64,000 bases of DNA from Providencia rettgeri (GCF_013702265.1 NZ_CP059348.1:2666001-2730000), one strand, 5' to 3'; positions 38,811 through 51,911 are shown, numbered from the stretch's first letter. Notes: a model not told the origin generated them from the sequence alone. Made by a program: numbers and translations.

Positions 38811-39842
38811 ATGAAACTTAAGACTCTCTCTACACTCGTTGCAGCAGGCTTATCTCTTGCCGCTATTACAACCACTGCAAACGCAGCGGGTCGTTTAGTG
38901 GTTTACTGTAGTGCGACCAACGCGATGTGCGAAGCGGAAACGCAAGCATTCGCCAAGAAATACGACGTTAAAACCACGTTCGTTCGCAACGGTTCCGGCA
39001 GTACTTTAGCGAAAATCGAAGCTGAAAAACGTAACCCACAAGCAGACGTTTGGTATGGCGGAACCTTAGATCCACATTCACAAGCAGGTGAAATGGATCT
39101 GCTTGAGCCGTACAAATCCCCTAACCTGTCTCAAATCATGCCGCAATTCCAAGATCCAGCTAAACGCAAAGGTAACTACTCTTCTGCGGTTTACATCGGT
39201 ATCTTAGGTTTTGGTGTGAATAAAGATCGCTTAAAAGAGAAAGGGTTACCAGTTCCTACTTGCTGGAAAGACCTGACTAAGCCTGAATATAAAGGTGAAA
39301 TTCAAATCGCAGATCCACAAAGTTCAGGGACTGCCTACACTGCATTGGCAACTTTTGACCAACTGTGGGGTAACGAGCAAGCCTTTGATTACCTGAAAAA
39401 ACTGAACGCGAACATCTCCCAATACACCAAATCAGGTATTGCCCCTGCACGTAACGCAGCTCGTGGCGAATCTGCTATCGGTATCGGCTTCCTGCATGAC
39501 TACTCTTTAGAAGTTGAAAATGGTGCGCCATTAGAGTTAATCGCGCCATGCGAAGGTACAGGCTATGAAATCGGCGGGATCAGTATTCTGAAAAACGCAC
39601 GTAACATGGACAACGCAAAATTGTTCGTGGATTTCGTTCTGTCTAAAGAAGCCCAAGAACTGAGCTGGAAACAAGGTCAATCCTACCAAATCCTGACTAA
39701 CACCACCGCAGAGTCTTCTCCACTGTCTCTGAAACTCAAAGACTTAAACTTAATCAACTACGATATGGATAAATACGGCGATGCTGAAGTCCGTAAGAAT
39801 CTGATCAACAAGTGGGTTACTGAAGTTAAAATGAGTAAATAA
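38811..39842 (+). CDS. afuA: ABC transporter periplasmic binding protein, AfuA-like (sugar phosphate)
   Basis: AfuA-type proteins were first annotated as ferric-binding, but were shown in Actinobacillus and Citrobacter to bind hexose and heptulose phosphates (from memory of the literature). From ATG 38811 the product is 343 residues with a Sec signal peptide ending ANA-A near residue 25. AAGGA sits 8 bases upstream. The mature domain begins GRLVVYCSATN, and DVWYGGTLDPHSQ and QSSGTAYTAL are conserved. It lies 27 bp after uhpC, which argues for sugar phosphate rather than iron as substrate. Confidence 0.86.
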   Translation: MKLKTLSTLVAAGLSLAAITTTANAAGRLVVYCSATNAMCEAETQAFAKKYDVKTTFVRNGSGSTLAKIEAEKRNPQADVWYGGTLDPHSQAGEMDLLEPYKSPNLSQIMPQFQDPAKRKGNYSSAVYIGILGFGVNKDRLKEKGLPVPTCWKDLTKPEYKGEIQIADPQSSGTAYTALATFDQLWGNEQAFDYLKKLNANISQYTKSGIAPARNAARGESAIGIGFLHDYSLEVENGAPLELIAPCEGTGYEIGGISILKNARNMDNAKLFVDFVLSKEAQELSWKQGQSYQILTNTTAESSPLSLKLKDLNLINYDMDKYGDAEVRKNLINKWVTEVKMSK

Positions 39843-39850
39843 GATATCGA

Positions 39851-39871
39851 GTGCGGCGCCTGTCGCCGCAC
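39851..39871 (+). other. Intercistronic hairpin after afuA
   Basis: GTGCGGCG pairs with CGCCGCAC around CCTGT, 8 bases past the stop. Such hairpins often stabilise the upstream message or attenuate, giving more binding protein than permease. Two smaller hairpins follow at 39897-39911 and 39961-39977. Confidence 0.6.
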
Positions 39872-40102
39872 TTTACCTGATTTGCTCACGTAGGACTCGC
39901 GAGCTTCGCGATTTAGTGTATTAGCTACTTACTATAAAAAATGATGCCAAATCAAAGAGTGTCTGCACCACGCAGACGGCTCCAGCTTGGCTCACTCATT
40001 AGAACGATAATATTAATTAAGTTTAAAATTATTTTCGTTATAAATCATGACATTAAACTAATGATTAATTAACTCAATAATAATAAACTTAGGGGAAAAA
40101 CA

Positions 40103-42181
40103 ATGCCTCAGACCTTAACCCTAACAGCCTCGAAGAAAAAGGACAGTATCTTCCTTTGGATTCTGATAGCTTGGCTGGGCTTCGCTCTGCTACCCTCATG
40201 GAGCCTCGACTACGGCTTATTCGACTCAACCCAAGATGAGATCTTAGCTGCGTATGGCTGGAGCAGTGTCAATATTAGTTGGCTATGGTATTTATTGCCT
40301 TCTATCTTACTGTTAAGACCTATTACACCGGCTGATCGTAATCAAAAATCTCGTCACTATCTTGATATCGCGGTTGCCGCTATCACGGCGGTTCTCGTCA
40401 TTATTACTGCCTATTTAGAGGGTAAGGGATTAGGCTATTCCGCCATCACCTTATTTATCGCCCTTGGTATGATAATGACCCACGCCCTGACTCGTTTAGA
40501 GTGGCTGGGTGGCGACCAATTTGTTATTGGCTCCCTTATCACCGTCGTCGCACTGATTGCGCTATTTATCGTCTTTCCCAGTGTGGCAATTTTTATTCCG
40601 ATGTTTACTGACGGGAACGGAGATTTTGCACCATTTGCATTTGTGGCTATTTTAACCCAGTCGCATATTGTTCAGGTGATTATCAATTCCATATTCCTCT
40701 CGTTAGCAGTGGGTGTTGGCTGTACTTTCTTTGGTCTGATCCTCGCAATTTACACCACCCGAATTGCTAAGCGTTCTGCGATTATTGGTCGCGTATTCTC
40801 GATTTTACCGATTGTGACCCCGCCGTTTGTTGTTGGTTTAGGCGTCACCTTAATGATGGGTCGCTCTGGCTATGTTACTGAATTTTTAGCCACTTACATG
40901 GGGCTAGAAAATACTAACTGGCTATACGGCTTTACCGGTATTTGGTTAGCACAGGTTCTCGCGTTCACCCCGATGTCCTTTATGATCCTCGATGGCGCGA
41001 TTAAAACTATTCATCCATCACTGGAAGAAGCGTCATACACCTTACGCGCTAACCGCTACCAAACATTCTTCAACGTGTTTATGCCACTGTTGAAACCTGC
41101 ACTGGCGAACGCCTTCTTAATCGTGATTGTGCAATCCCTTGCCGACTTCAGTAACCCGTTAGTATTAGGGGGTAACTTCGACGTTCTGGCGACACAAATC
41201 TATTTCTATATCACCGGTTCCCAGCTTGATTACCAAGCGGCCAGTACGTTAGGTGCTTCCTTACTTGTCTTCTCATTGCTGGTTTTCTGTGTGCAATACA
41301 TGTGGATTGGTAAACGCTCTTACGTCACCGTTTCCGGTAAATCTTACCGTGGTGATGTTCAGCCGCTGCCAGTTTCATTAGTCGCTACAGTAACCACTAT
41401 TCTGGGTATTTGGGTGGCGTTTAACGTCTTACTGTACGGTAGCATCTTCTACGGAAGCTTCACGGTGAACTGGGGCGTGGACTACACCTTAACACTGGAC
41501 AACTTTATCAAACTGTTTGGCCAAGGTTTTGATGATGGCGCATGGCCGTCGCTGTTAGATACCTTGTTATATGCGGGTATCGCTGCACCAATCACCGCGA
41601 TTTTGGGTCTGCTTATCGCGTATATTGTGGTTCGACAAGATTTCCGTGGTAAGAAAACCATCGAATTTACCACCATGTTGTGCTTTGCCGTACCGGGTAC
41701 GGTGGCTGGGGTTTCTTACATCCTCGCCTTTAACGATACACCATTCTATTTAACCGGAACGGCGGCGATTGTGATTATCTCCATGACCATGCGTAACGTA
41801 CCTGTGGGTATTCGTGCAGGTATCGCGGGGTTAGGCCAAATTGACAAATCGTTAGATGAGGCTTCCCTCAGCTTACGTGCAGGTTCAATGAGGACAATTT
41901 TCCACATCCTACTGCCATTATTACGCCCAGCGATTTTATCGGCACTGATCTATAGCTTTGTCCGTGCTATCACCACCGTGAGCGCCATTGTGTTCTTGGT
42001 AACGCCAGACACCCGCGTTGCGACGGCGTATATCTTGAACCGCGTTGAAGATGGTGAATACGGTGTGGCGATTGCTTACGGTTCTATTCTGATCGTGGTC
42101 ATGCTCGCGATTATCTTCTTATTTGACTATTTAATTGGCGAAGCCCGTGTTTCACGTTCCAAAGCCAAAAATGCACAGTAA
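40103..42181 (+). CDS. afuB: ABC transporter fused permease, AfuB-like
   Basis: AfuB forms the membrane channel of the uptake system. At 692 residues it is the double-length permease type, with two homologous halves of about six to seven helices each. Both EAA loops are visible: [12 protein letters not shown] near residue 312 and [12 protein letters not shown] near 588. AGGGG precedes the ATG. It follows afuA after 260 bp and overlaps or abuts afuC, whose ATG comes 16 bp after the stop. Confidence 0.9.
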   Translation: MPQTLTLTASKKKDSIFLWILIAWLGFALLPSWSLDYGLFDSTQDEILAAYGWSSVNISWLWYLLPSILLLRPITPADRNQKSRHYLDIAVAAITAVLVIITAYLEGKGLGYSAITLFIALGMIMTHALTRLEWLGGDQFVIGSLITVVALIALFIVFPSVAIFIPMFTDGNGDFAPFAFVAILTQSHIVQVIINSIFLSLAVGVGCTFFGLILAIYTTRIAKRSAIIGRVFSILPIVTPPFVVGLGVTLMMGRSGYVTEFLATYMGLENTNWLYGFTGIWLAQVLAFTPMSFMILDGAIKTIHPSLEEASYTLRANRYQTFFNVFMPLLKPALANAFLIVIVQSLADFSNPLVLGGNFDVLATQIYFYITGSQLDYQAASTLGASLLVFSLLVFCVQYMWIGKRSYVTVSGKSYRGDVQPLPVSLVATVTTILGIWVAFNVLLYGSIFYGSFTVNWGVDYTLTLDNFIKLFGQGFDDGAWPSLLDTLLYAGIAAPITAILGLLIAYIVVRQDFRGKKTIEFTTMLCFAVPGTVAGVSYILAFNDTPFYLTGTAAIVIISMTMRNVPVGIRAGIAGLGQIDKSLDEASLSLRAGSMRTIFHILLPLLRPAILSALIYSFVRAITTVSAIVFLVTPDTRVATAYILNRVEDGEYGVAIAYGSILIVVMLAIIFLFDYLIGEARVSRSKAKNAQ

Positions 42182-42197
42182 TCATGGAGTCACTGAC

Positions 42198-43238
42198 ATG
42201 ACACAGAAAAGTTTCGTTGAATTAAAAAATATAACTAAGCGCTTTGGCGACAATACGGTCATTGACGATTTAAGCCTTTCCATCCCACAAGGGAGCATGG
42301 TCACTCTGCTAGGGCCGTCTGGCTGTGGTAAAACCACCGTGCTGCGCTTAGTCGCCGGTTTAGAAAAACCAACGGAAGGACGCATGTTTATCGATGGCGA
42401 AGATGTCACCGACCGCTCTATTCAACAGCGCGATATTTGTATGGTTTTCCAATCCTATGCCCTCTTCCCGCATATGTCGTTAGGGGATAACGTAGGCTAT
42501 GGATTGAAAATGCTCGGCTTGCCGAAGGCTGAAATCAAAAAACGTGTAGAAGAAGCGCTGGAGCTCGTGGACTTAGCAGGTTTTGCAGACCGTTTCGTTG
42601 ACCAAATTTCCGGTGGGCAACAGCAGCGTGTTGCACTGGCTCGTGCTCTGATTTTAAAGCCGAAGGTGCTACTATTTGATGAGCCCTTAAGTAACTTGGA
42701 TGCTAACTTACGCCGCAGCATGCGTGAAAAAATCCGTGAACTGCAACAGCAATTTAATATTACCTCACTGTACGTGACCCACGACCAGAGCGAAGCTTTT
42801 GCAGTTTCAGACATGGTTCTGGTAATGAACAAAGGTAAGATCATGCAGTTAGGTTCACCACAAGAATTGTACCGCCAGCCTGCTTCCAAGTTTATGGCGA
42901 GCTTTATGGGTGATGCGAACATTTTCCCAGCCACACTCAGCAGCGATTCCGTGGATATCTTTAATTATCGTTTACCGCGCCCTGCGCAGTTTATGACAGA
43001 TAAAACCCAAGTCACTGTCGGTGTTCGCCCTGAAGCCATCACATTAAGCAAGCAAGGTGAAGATAGCCAACGCTGTACCATCACTCATGTGGCATATATG
43101 GGCCCGCAATATGAAGTCACGGTAGATTGGCATGGTCAATCGATGCTATTACAGATCAACGCAACGCAGCTGCAACCGTCTGTCGGCGAAGATCTTTATT
43201 TGCAAATCCACCCATACGGGATGTTTATTTTAGAATAA
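42198..43238 (+). CDS. afuC: ABC transporter ATPase, AfuC-like
   Basis: AfuC powers sugar-phosphate import. I chose ATG 42198 ([11 protein letters not shown]), because GGAGT lies just upstream and the nucleotide-binding domain starts at once. An ORF from 42135 overlaps afuB by 47 bases. The protein has 346 residues: Walker A GPSGCGKT (39-46), Q-loop, signature ISGGQQQR (about 137-144), Walker [14 protein letters not shown]-loop THD, and a C-terminal TOBE-type domain (about 240-346). A strong terminator follows. Confidence 0.93.
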   Translation: MTQKSFVELKNITKRFGDNTVIDDLSLSIPQGSMVTLLGPSGCGKTTVLRLVAGLEKPTEGRMFIDGEDVTDRSIQQRDICMVFQSYALFPHMSLGDNVGYGLKMLGLPKAEIKKRVEEALELVDLAGFADRFVDQISGGQQQRVALARALILKPKVLLFDEPLSNLDANLRRSMREKIRELQQQFNITSLYVTHDQSEAFAVSDMVLVMNKGKIMQLGSPQELYRQPASKFMASFMGDANIFPATLSSDSVDIFNYRLPRPAQFMTDKTQVTVGVRPEAITLSKQGEDSQRCTITHVAYMGPQYEVTVDWHGQSMLLQINATQLQPSVGEDLYLQIHPYGMFILE

Positions 43239-43264
43239 AGATTTTCTGTTTTAGGTATATCTTA

Positions 43265-43289
43265 ACCGCCCGATTGGGCGGTTTTTTTT
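43265..43289 (+). terminator. Terminator of the uhp-afu operon
   Basis: ACCGCCC-GATT-GGGCGGT followed by eight T residues, about 25 bases past the afuC stop. Confidence 0.9.
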
Positions 43290-43368
43290 AAGCAAAAAAT
43301 AGTCATAGTTGATACCATAAGCCTGAAATAGTGTAATTTTTGAACTTTTACTCATGCGAGGCTATATC

Positions 43369-43548
43369 ATGAAAAATAATAAAGCCCCTCACCCGCAACA
43401 TATTCTAAGCAAAAAACTATCAACTCGACGAATCACTAGAGGAACAAAAACAATTATAGAATTATTATCGGACTTGGATTCTAATGAAATAAAAGAACTC
43501 AATCTTCACCATGATGATTCTCAACCTATCGGAAATGAATTGATTTAA
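43369..43548 (+). CDS. Small hypothetical protein, 59 residues
   Basis: I do not recognise this protein. From ATG 43369, with GCGAGG 7-8 bases upstream, it reads MKNNKAPHPQHILSKKLSTR. The N-terminal half is strongly basic (KKLSTRRITRGTK). The second half is acidic and helical (IELLSDLDSNEIKEL) and ends with HHDDSQP. There is no signal peptide or membrane helix. An ATG five codons earlier (43354) is possible but overlaps the better ribosome site. It is isolated between two terminators, so it is its own transcription unit if real. Confidence 0.55.
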   Translation: MKNNKAPHPQHILSKKLSTRRITRGTKTIIELLSDLDSNEIKELNLHHDDSQPIGNELI

Positions 43549-43584
43549 ATACTCGCTATCAACCTTTTATATAATCATCTTTAA

Positions 43585-43630
43585 TAAAAAAACACCCTAT
43601 AAATCAAGCGACTTATAGGGTGTTTTGTTT
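43585..43630. terminator. Bidirectional terminator between the 59-residue gene and purL
   Basis: AACACCCTATAA (43591-43602) pairs with TTATAGGGTGTT (43613-43624). T-rich sequence follows on both strands. Confidence 0.85.
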
Positions 43631-43661
43631 TTAGCTCTAAATTAAAACAGACGTTTTAATC

Positions 43662-46600
43662 TCAGCCTAATTGCTTACGTGCATTACGGAAAATGCGCAT
43701 CCATGGGCTATCTTCACCCCAGTTTTCTGGGTGCCAAGAGTTGCTTACCGTACGGAATACACGCTCAGGGTGCGGCATCATAATAGTCGCGCGACCATCC
43801 ATTGATGTTACTGCCGTAATCCCATTCACAGAACCGTTCGGGTTCGCTGGGTATTGCTCCGTCACTTGACCGTAGTTATTCACAAAACGCATTGCCACCA
43901 GCGCGTTATTTTCTAACTGAGTTAAGTGAGCAGGTGCACGAGTTTCTACTTGGCCTTCACCGTGAGAAACCGCAATCGGCATACGCGAACCCGCCATATC
44001 TTGCAGCAGTAATGATGGGCTGTTTGCAATTTCCACTAAGCTGAAGCGCGCTTCAAAGCGCTCTGAACGGTTACGTACAAAGCGAGGCCAATACTCAGCA
44101 CCAGGGATCAGGTCATGCAAGTTAGACATCATCTGGCAACCATTGCATACACCTAATGATAAAGTGTCTGGGCGGTTGAAGAAGGAGGCAAACTCATCAC
44201 GAACACGGTTATTGAACAGAATGGACTTCGCCCAACCTTCACCCGCGCCTAATACGTCACCGTATGAGAAACCACCGCATGCCACTAGCGCTTGGAACTG
44301 TTCAAGAGACAAGTTACCCGCCAGTAAATCACTCATGTGGACGTCGATAGCATCAAAGCCTGCACGATCCCAAGCCGCTGCCATTTCAACATGGGAGTTA
44401 ACCCCTTGCTCACGCAGCACAGCCACTTTAGGACGAACGCCAGACGCGATATACGGAGCAGCAATATCCTCTGCGATATCGTAAGTCAGCTTCACATTCA
44501 GACCCGGGTCTTGATTGTCTTTCTTCGCTTCATGCTCTTGATCTGCGCACTCTTCGTTATCACGCAGGCGCTGCATCTGCCATGTGGTTTCAGCCCAGCA
44601 CTCACGCAGAGCACTACGGGAACCATTGTAAACGACCGTATCACGGCTATTAATGATCACCGCATCGTCATGAGTTGCAGAACCAAGATAGTGAACGCAG
44701 CCTGCTAAGCCCGCATCGGTAAAACATTGCTCTACATATTGACGATCCGCACCTTGGATTTGGATCACCGCGCCCAGCTCTTCATTGAACAACGCCGCTA
44801 AAGTGTCTTCATCAAATGAACTGATATCCACGTTAATACCGCAGTGACCCGCAAATGCCATTTCCACTAATGTGACAAACAGCCCGCCATCAGAACGGTC
44901 ATGGTAAGCCAGTAATTTCTGCTCAGATAACAGTTTTTGGATGGTATTAAAGAAACCTAACAACAACGCTGGATCACGGACATCTGGCGCTTTATTACCT
45001 AACTGACGGTAAACTTGTGCCAGTGCAGAACCACCAAGCGCATTGTGACCTTGACCAAGGTCGATTAATAACAAGCCGTTATCTGCCGTAGTTTTCAGTT
45101 CTGGCGTGACCGTTAGACGAACATCTTCAACACGACCAAATGCACTGATAATCAATGATAATGGCGACGTCATTTCACGCTCTTCACCATTTTGCTGCCA
45201 GCGAGTCTTCATTGACATTGAGTCTTTACCCACTGGGATTGTCAAACCTAACGCTGGACACAGCTCCTCACCAACCGCTTTAACCGCTTCGTACAAGCCC
45301 GCGTCTTCCCCTGGGTGACCCGCTGCAGACATCCAGTTAGCAGACAGCTTCACGCGCTTAAGGTCTTGCACATAAGAACAAGCTAAGTTGGTCAGTGCTT
45401 CACCCACCGCCATACGCGCAGAAGCGGCAAAATCCAACAGTGCCACTGGCGTTCTTTCGCCAATAGACATTGATTCACCATAATAGCTATCCAAACTTGC
45501 GGTTGTCACCGCGCAGTCAGCGACTGGGATCTGCCATGGACCAACCATTTGGTCACGAGCAACCATTCCCGTCACAGTACGGTCACCAATAGTGATTAAG
45601 AAGGTTTTTTCTGCCACAGCCGGTAAATGCAGAACACGCTTAACAGCTTCAGTTAAATCGATAGCGGTTCTATCCAGTGATTCAGGCTCGGCTTTCAGTG
45701 TCGTCACATCACGCAGCATCTTCGGCGTTTTGCCCAGCAATACATCCAGTGGCATGTCGATAGGCTGGTTGTCAAAGTGCTCATCATTAAGGGTTAAATG
45801 ACGCTCTTCCGTTGCTTCACCGATCACAGCAAATGGCGCGCGTTCACGCTCACAGATCTCTGAGAATAAGGCGAGTTGCTCTGGCGCAACCGCCATCACA
45901 TAGCGCTCTTGGGATTCGTTGCACCACACTTCCAATGGGCTCATCCCCGGCTCATCATTCAGAATTTTACGCAGTTCAAAGCGACCACCACGACCGCCAT
46001 CGCTCACCAATTCAGGCATTGCGTTGGATAAACCACCCGCGCCAACATCATGAATAAACAGAATTGGGTTTTTATCGCCTAGCTGCCAACATTTGTCGAT
46101 CACTTCTTGGCAACGACGCTCCATTTCAGCGTTGTCACGTTGAACAGAAGCAAAATCAAGATCCGCCGCAGATTGACCAGATGTCATGGATGATGCTGCC
46201 CCGCCCCCTAGACCGATATTCATCGAAGGGCCACCGAGAACGATTAGCTTAGCGCCAACAGTAATTTCGCCTTTTTGAACGTGATCTGCACGGATGTTAC
46301 CAATACCGCCTGCTAACATAATTGGCTTATGGTAACCCCGTAATTCTTCACCATTATGGCTATTGACTTTCTCTTCATAGGTACGGAAATAACCTAATAA
46401 AGCGGGACGCCCAAATTCGTTGTTAAATGCCGCACCGCCTAAAGGACCTTCCGTCATAATATCGAGTGCGGTCACAATACGCTCTGGCTTGCCAAAATCT
46501 TCTTCCCAAGGTTGCTCAAAACCCGGAATACGTAAGTTGGAAACGGAGAAGCCGACTAAACCTGCTTTTGGTTTTGCACCGCGACCTGTCGCGCCTTCAT

Positions 46601-47549
46601 CACGAATTTCACCACCAGAACCAGTTGCAGCTCCCGGCCATGGAGAAATTGCCGTTGGGTGGTTGTGGGTTTCCACTTTCATCAAAATATGTGCATCTTC
46701 TTGATGGTAACGATAAGTACGTCCATCTGGCTCAGGGAAGAAACGACCCACTGAAGAGCCTTCCATTACTGCCGCATTATCTTTATAGGCAGACAGAACG
46801 TGATCTGGCGTTTTTTCGAAAGTATTTTTGATCATTTTAAACAGGGATTTTGGCTGTGTTTCCCCATCAATAATCCAATCCGCATTGAAAATTTTATGGC
46901 GGCAATGCTCTGAGTTTGCTTGCGCAAACATATACAGCTCAACATCCGTTGGGTTACGTTTTAACCCTGTGAATGCCTCTAATAGATAATCAATTTCATC
47001 GTCAGCTAACGCTAAGCCCATCTCTTTGTTAGCAGTATCGAGTGCTTGGCGTCCGCCTGCGATAATATCAATCACTTTCATTAGGGCAGGCTGCTGCTGA
47101 ACAAATAGCGCTTCGGCTTGTTCAAAAGAGGTAAAAACCGTTTCCATCATGCGGTCATGTAACAGACTGATGACCAGATCCCACTGCTCGCTTGTCAGTG
47201 AGTCGGCTTGAATATAATAGGCAACGCCGCGTTCAATACGTTTAACCTGTGTTAAGCCACAGTTATGCGCGATATCCGTTGCTTTAGAAGACCAAGGAGA
47301 GATAGTTCCTGGGCGTGGGGTGACTAAAATCAGTTTTCCAAATGGCTCATGCTCTGCCAGAGAAGGACCATATTTTAACAAACTACTCAGTTTACCTTGC
47401 TCACTGCCACTTAATGGGGCTGATAGCTCAGCAAAATGCATATATTCAGCATAGATATCCGTTACAGGGAGCTGTTTTTCGGCAAACAGCGCCAAAAGGC
47501 GGGTAATACGAAATGCTGATAGTGCCGGTGAGCCACGCAAAATTTCCAT
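43662..47549 (-). CDS. purL: Phosphoribosylformylglycinamidine synthase
   Basis: PurL makes FGAM from FGAR, glutamine and ATP in purine synthesis. This is the large single-chain form, 1295 residues, the E. coli size. An N-terminal PurS-like domain, two AIR-synthase-like halves ([25 protein letters not shown] near 295) and a C-terminal glutaminase are present. The nucleophile cysteine is in [14 protein letters not shown], and the partner histidine in [10 protein letters not shown] PurR box lies 85-100 bp upstream. In E. coli purL is close to glmY; here about 10 kb of extra DNA intervenes. Confidence 0.98.
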   Translation of the reverse strand: MEILRGSPALSAFRITRLLALFAEKQLPVTDIYAEYMHFAELSAPLSGSEQGKLSSLLKYGPSLAEHEPFGKLILVTPRPGTISPWSSKATDIAHNCGLTQVKRIERGVAYYIQADSLTSEQWDLVISLLHDRMMETVFTSFEQAEALFVQQQPALMKVIDIIAGGRQALDTANKEMGLALADDEIDYLLEAFTGLKRNPTDVELYMFAQANSEHCRHKIFNADWIIDGETQPKSLFKMIKNTFEKTPDHVLSAYKDNAAVMEGSSVGRFFPEPDGRTYRYHQEDAHILMKVETHNHPTAISPWPGAATGSGGEIRDEGATGRGAKPKAGLVGFSVSNLRIPGFEQPWEEDFGKPERIVTALDIMTEGPLGGAAFNNEFGRPALLGYFRTYEEKVNSHNGEELRGYHKPIMLAGGIGNIRADHVQKGEITVGAKLIVLGGPSMNIGLGGGAASSMTSGQSAADLDFASVQRDNAEMERRCQEVIDKCWQLGDKNPILFIHDVGAGGLSNAMPELVSDGGRGGRFELRKILNDEPGMSPLEVWCNESQERYVMAVAPEQLALFSEICERERAPFAVIGEATEERHLTLNDEHFDNQPIDMPLDVLLGKTPKMLRDVTTLKAEPESLDRTAIDLTEAVKRVLHLPAVAEKTFLITIGDRTVTGMVARDQMVGPWQIPVADCAVTTASLDSYYGESMSIGERTPVALLDFAASARMAVGEALTNLACSYVQDLKRVKLSANWMSAAGHPGEDAGLYEAVKAVGEELCPALGLTIPVGKDSMSMKTRWQQNGEEREMTSPLSLIISAFGRVEDVRLTVTPELKTTADNGLLLIDLGQGHNALGGSALAQVYRQLGNKAPDVRDPALLLGFFNTIQKLLSEQKLLAYHDRSDGGLFVTLVEMAFAGHCGINVDISSFDEDTLAALFNEELGAVIQIQGADRQYVEQCFTDAGLAGCVHYLGSATHDDAVIINSRDTVVYNGSRSALRECWAETTWQMQRLRDNEECADQEHEAKKDNQDPGLNVKLTYDIAEDIAAPYIASGVRPKVAVLREQGVNSHVEMAAAWDRAGFDAIDVHMSDLLAGNLSLEQFQALVACGGFSYGDVLGAGEGWAKSILFNNRVRDEFASFFNRPDTLSLGVCNGCQMMSNLHDLIPGAEYWPRFVRNRSERFEARFSLVEIANSPSLLLQDMAGSRMPIAVSHGEGQVETRAPAHLTQLENNALVAMRFVNNYGQVTEQYPANPNGSVNGITAVTSMDGRATIMMPHPERVFRTVSNSWHPENWGEDSPWMRIFRNARKQLG

Positions 47550-47633
47550 AGTCTTAAATTCTCTCTTTTAAACGCCAGCCCTGATCATGAAAGCAGGGAA
47601 ACCGGAGTCCATTATAGAGCAATGTTCATCAAT

Positions 47634-47649
47634 ACGAAACCGTTTGCGT
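47634..47649 (-). promoter_or_regulatory. PurR operator of purL
   Basis: ACGAAACCGTTTGCGT (minus ACGCAAACGGTTTCGT) matches the PurR consensus closely. A TATAAT lies about 18 bp downstream on the minus strand, so the box covers the -35 region. Confidence 0.85.
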
Positions 47650-47759
47650 GACTAAAAATAGAGCGATTAGTTAAATATTAATATGTGCTAAATACGATAA
47701 TATTAGTTGCACCGACCATCACTGTTAGAGCAAAATACGAAACCACTGGATTTATAACC

Positions 47760-47813
47760 ATGATTAAACAGTTTTTATTAAGCGCACAACACCAGTTCTT
47801 GCACGAGAAATAA
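47760..47813 (+). CDS. Possible 17-residue upstream ORF of mltF
   Basis: ATG 47760 reads MIKQFLLSAQHQFLHEK and stops with TAA at 47811, 4 bases before the mltF TTG. The ribosome site is weak (TGGA). It might act by translational coupling to the poor mltF start. It may also be chance. Confidence 0.3.
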   Translation: MIKQFLLSAQHQFLHEK

Positions 47814-47817
47814 TTAT

Positions 47818-50000
<2,183 letters not shown>

Positions 50001-50078
50001 TCATCCATCCACACTCGAAAAGTTGATTATTACGAAATGTTAAAGTGACTGCAAATTGAATCTGATATTAATCAATAA

Positions 50079-50726
50079 CTAATTACTAAAAATGGCAAGT
50101 TTCGCAGCAAACCCCATAAAGAATGCACCTACAGTACAATTTCCCAGTTTCGCCAAAATCTGCTTTTCCCGTAAAAAGCGGGCTATCAAGTAGCCACTGA
50201 ATATCAATAAGCTTAGATACAAGAAGCTAACCGTTTCTAATATAACCGCTAATACCATGTACGGAACCCAAGCATGGCTATAATTGAAGTCAATAAATTG
50301 AATAAAGAACGAGATATAGAACAAAATCGCTTTCGGGTTCGTTAAGCTAAGTACCAAAGCTCGAGTAAAGTAATTTTCTTTTCTTACTTCAATCTGCTCT
50401 ACCCCTGCTGATAACGATTTTTTTTGCCAAAAGGTTGCATATAGGATTTTGCATCCTAAGTACAAAAGATAAGCAGCCCCTAAGTATCTTACGATAGTAA
50501 ACAGTGTTGGAGAGGCTTTGATGACCGAGGCAACACCAATGAATGAAAGAAAAATCAGTATTGCATCACCAGTGAAAACACCGATTGCGGCACGATATCC
50601 CGCTTTAGTCCCATGTGAAGTACTTGATTTTAATACATACAATGAGTTTGGACCGGGTACAATGATGATAAGCACCAATCCCGCTAAGTAAGTCCAGAAA
50701 TTCAATACCCCTAGATTTTCAAACAT
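50079..50726 (-). CDS. leuE: Leucine efflux protein LeuE (LysE/RhtB family)
   Basis: LeuE exports leucine and related amino acids. From ATG 50726 (MFENLGVLNFWTYL), with AGGA about 8 bases upstream, it has 215 residues. It has six hydrophobic helices and the family motif VPGPNSLYVLKSS. NPKAILFYISFFIQFID and RYLGAAYLLYLG match E. coli LeuE well. In E. coli leuE (yeaS) is elsewhere, so this is a lineage-specific position. The local DNA is AT-rich. A TTG two codons upstream is a possible alternative start. Confidence 0.88.
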   Translation of the reverse strand: MFENLGVLNFWTYLAGLVLIIIVPGPNSLYVLKSSTSHGTKAGYRAAIGVFTGDAILIFLSFIGVASVIKASPTLFTIVRYLGAAYLLYLGCKILYATFWQKKSLSAGVEQIEVRKENYFTRALVLSLTNPKAILFYISFFIQFIDFNYSHAWVPYMVLAVILETVSFLYLSLLIFSGYLIARFLREKQILAKLGNCTVGAFFMGFAAKLAIFSN

Positions 50727-50917
50727 GACCAATTCCTAATTGTTTTTTCTTATTACTATCACAGTTAAGATCCATTGTGAATATTCTACTTTTATTAATT
50801 TTTAAATCATTTGAATATATAAAACAAACTAATAAATAACATTATTTTTAAAGTCTCTTTCATTAAATATGATTAACCCGCACTTAAGTTTTCATAATTT
50901 AAATAAGAGGAATAAAC

Positions 50918-51367
50918 ATGGCTTTTATTAGAAGAACCGTGCAAACAAATATCTTTGAAGAGTTTTACCCAACGACACTCGCATTCAATGCTGGTAAGAA
51001 AAATTATTTCTTAGGGCACTCAAAAGACAAGTCCTACATGATCTACAACATGACAGACGCAGGGAAAATCGAACCCACTGTCGTTGTACAAAAAGGGAAA
51101 TTAAAAACGTACCTGCAAAATATTCAAGCCTTCTACGACACGACCCAAAACAAGCAATATTTATACGGTTATAATCTCGATGAGAAAGTTATCGATGTCT
51201 ATCAAATCGCTGATAATGCCAGTATCGTGCTGATGTATTCTGAGGAGTTCACCGTTGAAGATTCTATAAAGTCAGCAACTTTCTTCATCATTAATGGTGT
51301 GCTGTGCTTCTATACGCAATCTGATAAAACTAAAAACTGGTATATCTACAACTTAATTAATTATTAA
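50918..51367 (+). CDS. Hypothetical 149-residue protein with three degenerate repeats
   Basis: I do not recognise a family. AGAGG lies 6 bases before ATG 50918, and a strong terminator follows, so it is a genuine gene. There is no signal peptide or transmembrane helix. Aromatic motifs recur about every 50 residues. They are YFLGHSKDKSYMIYNM (30-45), YLYGYNLDEKVIDVYQI (81-97) and LCFYTQSDKTKNWYIYNL (129-146). The pattern of paired beta strands with a charged turn suggests beta-propeller or lectin-like blades. It lies alone between leuE and yfhL in AT-rich DNA, so it was probably acquired. Confidence 0.75.
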   Translation: MAFIRRTVQTNIFEEFYPTTLAFNAGKKNYFLGHSKDKSYMIYNMTDAGKIEPTVVVQKGKLKTYLQNIQAFYDTTQNKQYLYGYNLDEKVIDVYQIADNASIVLMYSEEFTVEDSIKSATFFIINGVLCFYTQSDKTKNWYIYNLINY

Positions 51368-51393
51368 TTTAATATTTTCTAATTGTCTTATCC

Positions 51394-51430
51394 AATAAGA
51401 GCTTAAATTTAAGCTCTTATTTTATTTTTA
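51394..51430 (+). terminator. Terminator of the 149-residue gene
   Basis: A 28-bp perfect palindrome (arms AATAAGAGCTTAAA) is followed by TTATTTTTAT on the plus strand. Confidence 0.85.
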
Positions 51431-51650
51431 TAAATAAAATCATCTTTATATTATTAATTCCACTTTACTTATAGACCATCCACATTGAATCACACTTAAA
51501 ACTCTTGATTATTCTGCTTGTTCATTACTATTTTTTCGCTAAGTATATTCGTTCACTCACACATAATTCAGTGTCTAATTGATTTACTTCAGTGTAAAAT
51601 GGCGTTCGAAAACGTATACTACTGCTTTGAATCTGATATAACTAATTGAA

Positions 51651-51911
51651 ATGGCACTATTAATTACTAAAAAATGCATTAACTGCGATATGTGTGAACC
51701 CGAATGCCCAAATGATGCAATTTTCATGGGGTCGGAAATCTATGAAATAGATTCTAACTTGTGTACTGAATGCGTTGGGCACTATGATAAACCCACTTGC
51801 CAGTCAGTTTGCCCCATAACTAATACGATTATTACAGACCCTGAACATGTTGAATCCCAAGAACAACTCTGGGATAAATTTGTCATGATCCATCACGCCG
51901 ATAAAATCTAA
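51651..51911 (+). CDS. yfhL: 4Fe-4S ferredoxin YfhL
   Basis: YfhL is a small two-cluster ferredoxin of the Alvin type; in E. coli its partner is a tRNA hydroxylation enzyme (from memory). All 86 residues align with E. coli. CINCDMCEPEC and CTECVGHYDKPTCQSVC give the cluster cysteines, and the C-terminus EQLWDKFVMIHHADKI is conserved. No Shine-Dalgarno is visible. It is divergent from nothing and precedes a tandem repeat and the acpS terminator. Confidence 0.96.
   Translation: MALLITKKCINCDMCEPECPNDAIFMGSEIYEIDSNLCTECVGHYDKPTCQSVCPITNTIITDPEHVESQEQLWDKFVMIHHADKI

Noticed and set aside
42135-42197. Upstream extension of afuC
   Set aside because: It overlaps afuB in another frame, while a good ribosome site and conserved start lie at 42198.
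38811-43238. Ferric iron ABC transporter (FbpABC)
   Set aside because: The family is often so annotated, but the direct link to uhpABC and the AfuA-like sequence favour sugar phosphate. Kept as an alternative only.
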